From Rostrohypoxylon terebratum (Eukaryota > Ascomycota > Sordariomycetes > Xylariales > Hypoxylaceae): a stretch of 64,000 nt of DNA. Below, piece after piece: positions 23,901 through 35,618 of this stretch. The first letter of the stretch is position 1; the number at the start of each line of letters is the position of its first letter. Under the pieces are notes generated by a model. That model was not told where the DNA came from and made no database searches. It was given only the letters and a program-made list of their open reading frames with translations. The translations under genes and the position numbers were made by a program. The DNA lies in NCBI GenBank assembly GCA_022497145.1, contig MU385910.1, forward strand, positions 1 through 64,000, in the 5' to 3' direction.

Positions 23901-25827
23901 CGACCGTGGTGGTTGGCGCCATACCGCCAAATGAGAATATCGCCTGCTCGACAGTACCTTCTCTGTTGATACGTACTCGGAAGCCAGCAGTCACAATAGC
24001 AATGTCGTCATCCTTTCTCTTTGCTTGCTTATAAGCTTTAGTCACTTCTAAAGTCTCTAGAGACGGTAGTGGTATTTTGATGTGTGTAATCACACCATTG
24101 GCAGGAAGCTGGGTCGTCCGATACTTTACGAAGAAATTTGATAATGGTAAGTCATAGGAACCCTCTTTCTTGGTTCTAATGGTGATTGTGGATTCTGCAG
24201 CTATCAAGACCGGAGCAGTATCCGAGATTGGGCTAGCTGTTGCTAAGTTTCCTGCTAGACTCGCTACATTTCGAATCTGACGACCTGCGAAATATCTAAG
24301 TTGTTTCGCGAGTGCCTCGAGGCAACTTGCTCTTGGACCAAGCTTCGAAAGAAGAGCAATGCATACCTCTTCTACCTTCGTCAACGACATATTACCTGGG
24401 ATCGTCACTTCCGATAGGGAGAGGAACTCCTCGTCACTTCGAGGTTCCTCGAAGTGGGTGAGCTCCTCAATATCTGATGCATAAACGCATACACGATACT
24501 CGGATTTCTTGAAGCGAACCTCAATCTTTTCACGCATTAGCTATATTCCCGAGGATCGAATGTATGATGAGGCACGTACTTGTGTCTCACTAGCACCGCC
24601 GATGATCTTTGCAGATGGCCAAGCGTCTTTGAGTTCGAGTAACTGCTCGAGACTTGTAGGCTTAAACCAGATCTTTCTTCCATCTCCATAGCATATAGGC
24701 TGCTGTTGGTATCCCCAGAGAGCGGGGGGGAATATTACTTCCGATGTGGGGTCATAAGGGGCGAAATCTTTAGGTAAGGGAACTTTTCCACCTGAAGTCA
24801 TAGAGGTGGCTTGACTTATAGATGATATATGAGAAGAGGAAGATAATTCGCCGGCGCTACTCTTAGATGAAGACCTGGAAGAATCACGGCAACAGCCTCC
24901 CGGGCGTCCGCAGGAGCTGTTAGAAGAGGCGCGGCATTGGTCTCCATCTGAACCAGCTCGTAAAAGTTGATCGGCATCATCATCGACTATGAGAGGGTAG
25001 GATGCGGGCTCCTCTACCAAGTCACCCCTTAAATCCTCTACGATGAACGTCTTTGCCGCCTCCAGGATCGGCTTATAGCCTGTCTAGGGAAGATGAGCGA
25101 TTGCTCTACTAAGAGGGAAAAGGTAGGTAGAAAGGAGCACATACACATCTACATAGATTGCCATCTAAGTGACCTTTCATTTCAATATCAGAGGCGGAGA
25201 GACGAAATTTCCCATTTCGATAAGAATTCCTAACCAATGCGTACAGGCTCATAACGATGCCAGGGGTACAGAACCCACATTGCGAGCCGCTAGATGTCAA
25301 GACTCGGAGTTAGATCAAAACATGAGTTTGCCGGATAGGACAATGAAAGGTTGTAGGATCTAGGTAACCACTCACTGCATCTTGGCTACCCTTTCCTGTA
25401 AGGGATGAGGGCGGGAAACTGTGCCCAGACCCTCAATAGTAATAAGGCTCTTTCCATCGACGCCAACTAGAGGAAAGAGACAGGCATTTACGGCAACATG
25501 TTTGAATCGCCTTCCCTTTTCCCTGGTTTGCAAAACAACAGTGCAAGCGCCGCACCCGCCCTCTCCACATCCCAGCTTAGTCCCTTTCAAGCTGTCCTGA
25601 GCACGGATCCAGTCAAGGAGAACCCATTCTGGATCAGGGTTAGGAAGAATGACGCGGCGCCCATTTACGAAAAAGCGCAGCTCGGAAGTCCTATAAGTTG
25701 AGTGTATCAGAGGCGTGAGAGCGTCTGCGGCGGAGGGTGGGGGAACGGATTGAGGTTTAGGAATAGGAATAGGAATGGGGGGGATTGGGAGCTCTGGGAG
25801 CTCTGGGAGCACTTCAGCTGCTGTCAT
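20940..25827 (-). CDS. hxA: Xanthine dehydrogenase (molybdo-flavoprotein)
   Basis: Ten phase-consistent exons: 25827-25376, 25289-25145, 25083-24580, 24525-23766, 23700-22221, 22168-22113, 22055-21714, 21657-21527, 21476-21326, 21268-20940; 1449 aa. It oxidises hypoxanthine and xanthine to uric acid using NAD+. First 2Fe-2S cysteines at 87, 92, 95, 116; second at 155, 158, 197, 199. The FAD domain (about 290-620) shows '[19 protein letters not shown]'. The Mo domain has 'GGAYGGKE' (Glu907), 'FRGFGGPQ', 'GGTEMGQG' and the catalytic Glu1379 in '[11 protein letters not shown]'. Peculiar parts: a Pro-rich N-terminal extension (residues 1-45) and a Ser/Cys-rich insert between Fe-S and FAD domains with 'CGRPGGCC'. 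Intron 6 uses a GC donor. No lesion was found, so the gene looks functional. The symbol follows Aspergillus usage. Confidence 0.95.
22056..22112 (-). other. GC-AG intron of xanthine dehydrogenase
   Basis: 57-nt intron 6. Exon 6 ends GAAG, followed by GCAAGT, the consensus of GC-AG donors; a GTTAAC branch-like word and ACAG end the intron. Only this join reads '[14 protein letters not shown]', matching the family across the junction. Confidence 0.85.
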
Positions 25828-25939
25828 GTCTCTAGAAGAGCTAGATGAGGCTTGAATGTGGGTGAATCATATGTTGATGTGTGAATAAATCAGGATACTC
25901 TTTTAGTTACTCTTCGAAGCATCAGATTAGGTATATCTT

Positions 25940-26045
25940 ATTCTCTTATCTTCCTATCATAGTTCACAACCACCACTGGCGATATAGAGTAGTAGTAGTT
26001 ATGGATAGAGTATGGATAGAGTATGGATAGATGGCTTGGAGATAA
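25940..26045 (-). promoter_or_regulatory. GATA motifs upstream of XDH
   Basis: AGATAAG (minus strand, 25945-25952) lies about 120 bp upstream of the XDH start and AGATAA (plus strand, 26040-26045) about 215 bp upstream. HGATAR is the binding motif of the fungal nitrogen regulator AreA/NIT2, which controls purine-use genes. No TCGG-N6-CCGA (UaY) site was noticed. Short motifs occur by chance, so this is suggestive only. Confidence 0.3.
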
Positions 26046-26089
26046 TATTTGGGTTCATTTGCTGGGTTTTTATGTGATATGTAATACTA

Positions 26090-26170
26090 GGTCGGTAGGT
26101 ACCTACTAGGTAACTAGGTATGTACCTAGTAGTTCTCAGGTAAGACTTACTACTAGTAGGTACCTACTAT
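26090..26170. repeat. TAGGTACCTA motif cluster
   Basis: At least five overlapping copies of GGTAGGTACCTAC/ACCTAGTAG-like palindromic words in about 80 bp. Confidence 0.75.
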
Positions 26171-27082
26171 GTACATAGCAGCGTGGACTCAGATCGAATG
26201 GAACAAAAGGAAGGCACCGACAGGCCTGCAGGCCTAATAGGAGTCGAACCTTAAACTTCCTTTTATTCCACATCCAGTATCTGACTCGATGTATTGTACG
26301 TACCGTAGACTTAAGTCTTAGGTATCTACTAGGTATATATTTACTTCAATAGTACTAGGTAGGTACCTACATAATCTTTGGTGTTGATTGATCATTGATA
26401 GTAAAGACTTACGCCTACTACTACCGGACGTAGGTACGTCTACGTCCGTCGTCCGGACTCTTCTCTCCTCTACTCCCCCCACTTTGATATCATAGATACA
26501 TATAATCATAGAAGTAAGCACCTATAGATCCCACAGAATGTATACTACCTAGTATGTCGTCGAAAGAGTACCTATTACCTATAGTAGTTTTTCAAGCAAG
26601 TGCAAACCTTGGAAGCTTCCAAGGTTGTAGTCATTCTTGTGTAGTATAGTATAATAGGCTTATCACGCACCCACCTGGTGTGGCATCCGCGGGGAATAAA
26701 CTTCAAGGTCACAAGGTTAGCTTCTACTTTGCCCTAACCTTGCCTATCTGCTAATCAGGTACAATTCATGGACCCATACGTACTATGAGTTCAGTAGTTC
26801 AAGGGTCCCTGACAGCATCTACATAATATTGAAGGTGCGTTTATGTTTCCATCAAATGAACAGGAACTAACCTGGCAGCCTGGACCTGGATGTATCCACT
26901 CCCGTACGGATCGGTACCGGCCTTACCCTGTCCTTCTACCCCATCCCACTACATAGTACATAGTAGGTATCGGATGTATCCCCGCAGCCCCGCAGCCCCC
27001 ACTATTGCCCGAAGGCAAGGGTAAGCGCATCCATAGAAGTAGATTCCGATGAAATAATATGGAATTCTTATTTCCGCGCCGA

Positions 27083-27114
27083 TGAATTCAAATTCAAATT
27101 CAAATTCAAATTCA
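27083..27114. repeat. AAATTC tandem repeat
   Basis: Five copies of a 6-mer (AATTCA phase). Confidence 0.85.
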
Positions 27115-27458
27115 ACCCGCCAACTTTCAACTCGACTCTTCTGATGCCAGCTTTCTCTTTCAAACAACACGAAGCCACGAAGCTATCCCACTTTAGGGTT
27201 ACAACTTCTTGTTTGCCTACTGACCTCAGTCTCTCTACCTTCGTCCTTTGTATCTTGTAATGTATCTGAGTTACCTAGTATAAGATGAATCATTTTGGGA
27301 GGGAGCGCGGTTCATCATAGTTGAGGCCGTCGTCTTATAGATTCAGCATTCAGCATTCAGCAGTACTACAGATGATCGTATATATTTATTTACCTCGAAC
27401 CTTTCTCTCTCTCTCTCTTTCTTTCTCTCTTTTGAAAACAACCTTACCTACTAGGTAG

Positions 27459-27489
27459 TCTGGTCTGGTCTGGTCTGGTCTGGTCTGGT
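27459..27489. repeat. GGTCT pentamer repeat before OYE
   Basis: Six copies of a GGTCT-type pentamer ending seven bases before the OYE start codon, so inside its leader or core promoter. Confidence 0.85.
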
Positions 27490-27495
27490 AGTCAA

Positions 27496-29042
<1,547 letters not shown>

Positions 29043-29089
29043 GTGGAACGAAGGTTATTGTATATGTTGATGTCAAATCAGTTTACAGT

Positions 29090-30732
29090 TTATAAAAGGG
29101 GCCTCGCTTGGATTCCCCCCTGTGCTTGCCCCCATCTATATTCTACATCCTTCTCGATGTCATAAGTCAACAACCAGCCCCCGACACCGTGATACCTCCA
29201 AGGTAACGGGTCATCCCCCGATCCCGCCCTTGGCTTCCTAAGAGCCTCTGGAGTCTCCAATAAAGCTTGATCGATTTCCCCAAACACTCGGAGTCTTCTG
29301 TCCCTCTCTTCCTGTTCTTTTCCGTCGTGGATATGATACATATATTGCTGAAAATTTCCTCTTTCGACTACCATTTCCGTCCTTTGCTTTCGACATCCCT
29401 CGTACACTCCAAGGGCAAAAAGCTTTTGCTCACGAGATGTATTGGTCAGTTTGGAGAGAACGAGACCTAGCGCTGCTCCGTCTTCTAGAGCCATGCCGCA
29501 GCCACCTAGTACAAATTGTTACTAACCGAGACAGTAGGTAGGTAGGTGGGGATGCGGTCATTAAAGGCGAGGAAATTGGGTCGTGGGTGCACGACGAGGA
29601 ATACTCACTGGCAAGATATGGGAGTGTTGCGTGAACTGCATCCCCCAACAGTGTAAAGGTCCCTGATTCATGTGTCCACTGCTCTGGGGTCGGGCGAATA
29701 CAGAGCTTCCACTTCTGGACGGATTGGCAAAGCCTCAGAACCTTACCGATTCTAGGATCCCAGTCTTTGTATAACGCTTGCATCTCTTCAACATTCCCGT
29801 CCACGGTCATAGATGCTTCCGGCATGTCATCTGGGACCAGCAAAACCATGTTGAACAACTCGCCACCCCGCAGCACGTAGTTCACAGCGTGCGCAGACGG
29901 CCCTATCCAGTAGTTGACTTGTGGATCTTCGATGAAGTGTCGTAGTTCGGGATCGCTCAACATATCCCTTGCGTTGATAAGTAACCTATAAGCAAGGTCT
30001 CCGGTGGGCTGAGGAGGATCCGGCTTGCGGAGAAGAACTTCGCGCAGGTGAGATGAGATGCCGTCCGCGCCAACAATCAGGTCTGCAGACATAGACCTCC
30101 CGTCACTTAATACAGCGGCTGCCGTCAGTCCGTCTTCGGCATACTCGATCGTCTGAACCCTCGACCTGACGTGAAGCTCAGCCCCGAGCTCTATGGCTCT
30201 ATCGAGGAGGCAGCGATGCAGGTTGGCTCTATGGAAATCCCAGAAAGGAGTTCCTAGCGCATCGGCATAGGCGTGAAGGTCCATTCTTGACAAGTGGTTC
30301 CCCTTCCAACCGATCATATTGGCGTATCTAGGCATGGTCGCATGCTTGGAAAGGCTCTCTTCAAGTCCCCAAGAGATCAAAACCCTTGAGGAATTGGGTA
30401 GCACCTGAATACCTGCCCCTATCTCCCCGATCTCCGATGCACTTTCGAGCACCGTCACATTGTGTCCAGCTAGAAGAATGGCGATAGCGGCACCAAGGCC
30501 CCCGAGCCCAGCACCTACGATGATGACCTATAATATATACTAAATTTCAATATGTCGATCTCATATAATTGTTTCTTCTTCTTCTTCTTCTTCTTCTTCT
30601 TCTTTTTTTTTTTTTGGTGGTGGTGGTATGATGTACAAGGTTTGGTATGTTCTCAGATTGACTTACGTGTAGTTGACTTGAGGGATCCCTCTCGATCTTC
30701 TGCCATATCCTAGGGGAAGGTCTCGGAGACAT
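29090..30732 (-). CDS. FAD monooxygenase, salicylate hydroxylase-like
   Basis: Three exons (30732-30667, 30527-29609, 29505-29090) give 466 aa. Class A flavin monooxygenase: GxGxxG dinucleotide site 'GAGLGGLG' at residues 27-34, an acidic end of the second strand in 'VTVLESASEIGEIGAG', the DG motif 'LIVGADGISS', and the GD motif 'FTLLGDAVHATLPYLASG' followed by 'GMALEDGAALG'. Such enzymes hydroxylate aromatic rings using NAD(P)H and O2; the exact substrate cannot be read. Intron 1 contains a TTC microsatellite. Its stop lies only 47 bp from the end of the convergent OYE pseudogene. The N-terminal 22 residues before the Rossmann fold lack a signal peptide, so the enzyme is likely cytosolic. 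Confidence 0.87.
30572..30615. repeat. TTC microsatellite inside intron
   Basis: Ten or more TTC units followed by a T-run, within intron 1 of the FAD monooxygenase gene. Confidence 0.9.
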
Positions 30733-31509
30733 TTGTGAAGTTAATATTAATGTTATTGGTGTAATCAGGTATGAAGTATATTTATATTTTATTTATTTTT
30801 GATATGATGTGGATAGCATAAGGAAGCTATATCCTACCCTCTTCGGAAGTCCGGCTTGTGGTACATGTTCTTGACGCCTCTCATGACAACATACACACAT
30901 CTATATACGCATACAATGTGTAGGAGGGTGTGCCAGGTAGGTATTGAACCTCCCTAGGCAAGGTAGTATTGGGGTCATTAGGGTGACATGTATTAGGTAA
31001 AGTGAAGGGTCCAATATTTCCGGAGGGAGGGTTGCTGTGTGATAGATACATCCTTCGATCTTCGTTACCTTTATCTAGGAGCTGTCCATGTCCTCGGATA
31101 GCTGCAGTGTCTGCCCTGATTTTCCGAATATCATCTCCCTACCTGGTACTTATGTAGTATAACCAGTGCAACAAATGCAACAAGTTATAGCAAGCATAGC
31201 AAGTATAGCGGGTGTAACGGGTGTAACGGCGTTGAAAGTGTGATACGTGAATGGACGAACATCGGCTTCCCTTATCTCCAACCAACGCCGTTTCACTGCA
31301 GTCTGTTTACTAATGATCCTCACCCCCACTCTTGTAAGCGGATAGGATGGGTAGGTATAACTGGTGGCATCAGCATCTTCTTGAGAGATAGCGAGAGTGG
31401 GGAAGCAGAAGAAGTAGACCTAAGAAGCCAAAAAAAAAAAAAGCAAGACTGTTTCCATCTATCTCGATTAGACAACGATTTATTACCTACCACCTACCAA
31501 CCTACTCAC

Positions 31510-31545
31510 CTACCTACCTACCTACCTACCTACCTACCTACTAGG
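31510..31545. repeat. CTAC tetranucleotide repeat
   Basis: About eight CTAC/CCTA units ending in CTAGGTACCTAGG. Confidence 0.85.
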
Positions 31546-31705
31546 TACCTAGGACACACAGAGCCATCAGTCCTAAGTGGTGTATTGTGAATTCGGATAT
31601 CCAGCATTCCACCAACCCATGAGAGAAAGTTCTATGTAGGTAGGCTCGAGTAGGTAGATTTATGTGATCTATACGTTTCTCTGTTTCTGTTTTTTTGGCG
31701 GCGGC

Positions 31706-31933
31706 CGGGGGGGGGGGGGGGGGGGGGGCGGGCGGGGGGGGGCGGGGGGGGCGGGGGGGGGGGGGCGGGGGGGGGGGGGGGGGGGGCGGGTGGGGNNNNN
31801 NNNNNATCCCCCCCAAACCACAAACCCTTTTTACAACTTTTTTGTTTTGTTGGCTCTGTTTGTTTTTTTTTTGGTTTTTACCGTTTTCTTTTTTTTTTTT
31901 TTTTTCCCCCCCCCCCCCCCCCCCCCCCCCCCC
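31706..31933. other. Assembly gap with poly-G/poly-C flanks
   Basis: A mostly-G tract (about 31706-31795) leads into ten N (31796-31805); then about 100 bases of low-complexity sequence end in a C-run (31906-31933) before normal sequence resumes. G on the left and C on the right is what poly-G read tails from both directions would produce. The stretch should not be trusted as genome sequence. Confidence 0.75.
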
Positions 31934-32117
31934 GCTCTTTTTCTTTTCTTTTTCTTTTCTCTCTAGTATTTCCTTCTCTTCTCTTTTCCCTTCCCTTACA
32001 TTCTTCGGGAGAATGGGGGTTGCCCGTCTCCGTCCTTTGAACGGGTCCAGATGAGACTCTCATGAAAGTGGTGAATGAAATACAAGCCTCGTGTAGTGTT
32101 GTGTGGCATTGGTTAAG

Positions 32118-35100
32118 ATGCAACGAGGCAGGCGTAGAGTTAGGGGTGGTGATAGTACTAGGCGGCTATTCACCTGTACTCAAGATGGGTGTGGGAAATC
32201 CTTCTCGAGGTCTGAACATCTCCATCGCCATCAGAAAAACCATACTGATGGTGATGCAACCTGTCCGCGGTGTCGTGCCCACTTCAAGCGTCAGGACCTT
32301 CTCGGTGAGAGCTCTTTCGCCTCGGTCCCATCTATTCCAGATTCCCAGTACTTCCCTGTTGTCGGGAGACTGACCAGATCGTGCAGAGAGGCACATGAGC
32401 CGGCATAAACAGAAAGACGACGAAGCTGGCGGTGAAGGTACTGGTACCCTGAACACCCGCAAACGCATGTGGAAGGACCATGACGGGCGAATTGTCCAGA
32501 AAAAGCCATCTGAGAACCCGTCTCTTAGTACCACCAGCGTAGAAACACCTCTTGCATCATCACAAGTGGAAGGACCTATTTCACCACCTGTATCATCCAA
32601 CTCCGATCAACCTCATGAAAACGAAGTAGCAGACTCGGCGTTTCCCACTGGTCAGAGCCTTTTCCCGGACTACTCGCTGCCATCAGATCAGTTCGAGTCC
32701 CAGGGCTCTGGAGGATATTGGATCCAGCCAGAAGCATCTCAACCGCGGAGTGTCGTACCCCCTTATCTCGACGTAAACTACGACGAGGTTTTCCAACCTG
32801 ACACTGCGAGCTCCTTTAATATGCCGTACACGACACAGATTAATTACGATTGGCTTTTTAGTTTAGATCATAGCGTTGGTAGCACCGACGTCTCGCAGGC
32901 TCCTTATGTTTCTGCTACCTCTATAGGCTCGTATTCTTGCGGCATGCAGCAGCCTTCTTGCCTGGAGTTAAGCCAGGTCGGTTCTTCTAGAGAAGCCAGG
33001 CATTGCGACAGTAGCACAACCAAAAACCCCCTGACTTCTGTGCACTCACTCGACTACGCGCCTCCTAAGGACAGTGGAAGTGCACATAGTCAAGCAAGTC
33101 CCAGTCTCTCAGACGAACCTCAACGTAGCCTCTCACCGCCGGCGAAACAAGTATCCCTTGAAAGCGTTAGAAGAACTCTTGACATAGACTATGAACGTCC
33201 CTTAGCTACGATTCAGCCGTCAACCTGCCTACCATTCATAGACGGCCACACGTATATCCAGATTCTGGAGACCATCAAAGCTGCCAGACCGTTAGCGCCA
33301 AACGGGTCTTTTCTAGATGCCAACCATCCTTTATTGTCTTATCCTTTGTTGCAGTCGTATTGCGACTTATACTTCACAAGATTCAATGCCGCCTATCCAT
33401 TAATCCATCAAGCCACCTTCGAACCTAGCAAAAAAGAGCCCTTGTTACTGTTATCTATAATTTTACTCGGCGCTACATGTGAGTAAATCATATCTCGCTC
33501 ATTCCCTATCTTGGATGACTAGGTAGTCTTCGGAAGAGAAAAGAAAAGGGGGGAGGGACTAGACGGGTTTCGAACTTCATCCCTAATCATCCCTTGGACT
33601 TGGATGAGAATCTAGCTGCTAACTCTCATTTTCGCTAGATTCTGAAAAAGAAGCCCATCAACTCGCTGTCTGCGTGCACGACGTGATCCGTCCCGCAAGT
33701 AAGTGTTTTTTGGCTGCTTTCGTTCCGATGCGCATGGATGAATATCGCCCGCCGCCCGCACCTGGCATCACTGAATGACTGACCATGACATCCCCATAGT
33801 ATTTTCTCACGCCAGCTTCAACCCCAAACCAGATCTATGGATGCTTCAGACGATCCTGCTCGTCGAATGTTTCGGAAAGAGCCGGGCTGGCCAGAAACAG
33901 CACGACATGAGCCATCTATTCCACGGGATGCTGATTAATCTGATTAGGCGGTCCGACTGTCAATCAGTACGGCCGAACCGACCTTGTGACGGCGATTGTA
34001 GAGAAGACTTGGCGAGCGACCGTAGTTGGAGACAGTGGGTAGAAGCCGAAGAGAAGAAAAGGTCAGTATCTTGTCATCAGGAAACCCTGTGCTGACGCGG
34101 TAAGCTAAAGGGATCCCATAGGTTAGCTCTGCTCTGCTTTATGTGGGATACCCAACATGCTGTGCTGTTCTGTCAATCATTGTGCATGTCAGCCTTCGAA
34201 CTCAAACTCCCTCTGCCTTGTAGCCAGGCGTTGTGGGAAGCGTCTACGGCCGCCGAGTGGTCACGTCTCTCACTATCTACTGTCTACGAGCCGATGTATC
34301 TTCTAGCGTTAAAATCCTACATCACGCTTGACACGCACCGGGTTCCCCTTCATAACAGCCTCTCACGGATCATCATTTTCCATGGTTTGATGTCCATATT
34401 TTGGGATATGCGGCGAAGAGACCAAACCAGCCTTGGTGTTCTATCGCAAGGAGGACGCTGGCAAAGCCGTCTCGCAGCAGCCTATGAGGTTTGGAAGGGC
34501 GACTTCGATAGCTTCTGTATTCGCCTGGAGAACCTGACGTTTGCCGAGATTAGCAAGGGCGCCGTTTCCGAGAACGCAAGAGCTGAGCTCGATGTTTGGC
34601 GAACTGCATATGTGGCGGTTTATCACGCCGCACATGTATTGCTACACTCCGAGTTCCTCGACATACAGATATTCGCAGGGGCGCGACACATCTTAGGCCG
34701 TTCGGTTCAGCGAGCCGATTTCGTACGCTCTGAGAAGGTGGTCAAGCGATGGGCCATCAATGCCGTTCGGACCTCTGAAAGTGCTGAAGAACCTGCTGAT
34801 GCCGCGTTCGCCGCGTGGCACGCCGCGCAACTCCTCCAGAATGCATCGCGGACTCTCGTAGATTTCGATTCGATGGGTCTATTTCATGTGCCCTGGTGCT
34901 TATATCTAGCTACCTTAACGATATGGACATTCCACCATACCGGTGCGAGGGGGTCGGGTTCCGGCCCCGATGGTGATAGTGAGCTAGTCTGGGATGCCCA
35001 GGCGGAGATGCGTGCCGTAATAGGCTCGATGGTGGAAGTAGGAGTAGAAGGCTTGTCTGAGGTACAGGGGATGAAGCGGACTGGAGGGTTGGTCTGGGTC

Positions 35101-35214
35101 ATGGCGGAGGTGTTGAGCAAAGTCCGGTGGGGAATCGTTCACGCTGGTGTTACTGTGCTCAGGGGTTTGGTGCCGTGGAGATTGATAAGTCAGTTCGATG
35201 ATTCTCCTGCTTGA
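32118..35214 (+). CDS. C2H2 zinc-finger/Fungal_trans transcription factor
   Basis: Five exons (32118-32304, 32387-33478, 33639-33698, 33800-34061, 34122-35214), all in phase, give 897 aa. Two N-terminal C2H2 fingers: Cys20, Cys25, His38, His42 and Cys49, Cys52, His65, His69; intron 1 splits codon 63 inside finger two. A long Ser/Pro-rich linker (about 70-300) follows, then a Fungal_trans-type middle domain ('YFTRFNAAYPLIHQATF', 'WMLQTILLVECFGKS', 'FMWDTQHAVLFCQS'). This architecture is common in fungal regulators of catabolic and secondary-metabolite genes. It lies between the two flavin monooxygenases, so it may control them (inference). The start is the first ATG of the frame; no earlier exon is visible, though the nearby gap hides upstream DNA. 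Confidence 0.87.
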
Positions 35215-35618
35215 ATCGATGAACCCAATCACACATGACACCAGGTCTCCTCGAGCTGTAGTTTCGACTGACTATGACGAGGTAAGTATACCAGACTTGT
35301 GAATAGGTACGATAATGAGTTATGTATTCTGGACAAACCCCTTAAACCTAGATATCAATCTTCCAACCTCCAAGACTGTTTCCGCGCTGAATGGACACTC
35401 GCTCAAGATAGACTCGAAGATGCGACTAGGAGTCGCTTGCGGTCAAGCCGGCTCTGAGAACTGGATAGGTGGATTGATAGAGCATATACCCCGTAAGTGA
35501 GCTACCCTAGTAGTTATAAAGTATGCCGTACAAACTCGCCAAAATTATGGTAAAGAAACCCCGTACACCTTCGCCACGCGGGTATGCCGCTTCCCAACCT
35601 AACTTTCATGACTGCTCA
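35215..35618. other. Convergent intergenic region
   Basis: 404 bp between stop codons of the C2H2 regulator and the phenol monooxygenase; 3' UTRs only. A 61-codon ORF (35315-35500) has no support. Confidence 0.6.

Larger units (their letters stand above)
25828..27495. other. Intergenic, XDH promoter and repeats
   Basis: 1.7 kb between the divergent XDH and OYE genes. Holds both promoters, a GGATAGAGTAT triplet near 26000-26030, TAGGTACC clusters (26090-26170, 26310-26370) and two microsatellites near the OYE start. No gene seen. Confidence 0.55.
30733..32117. other. Intergenic with assembly gap
   Basis: Contains the FAD monooxygenase promoter, a CTAC microsatellite and a 10-N gap with homopolymer flanks (separate entries). 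No gene is supported; Gly- and Pro-rich ORFs crossing the gap are translations of homopolymers. Confidence 0.6.

Noticed and set aside
26228..26246. tRNA-like T-loop (GGTTCGACTCC on minus strand)
   Set aside because: T-stem does not pair properly and no acceptor, D or anticodon arms were found.
31541..32054. Gly-rich and Pro-rich ORFs across the first gap
   Set aside because: They translate G/C homopolymers and N bases, not genes.
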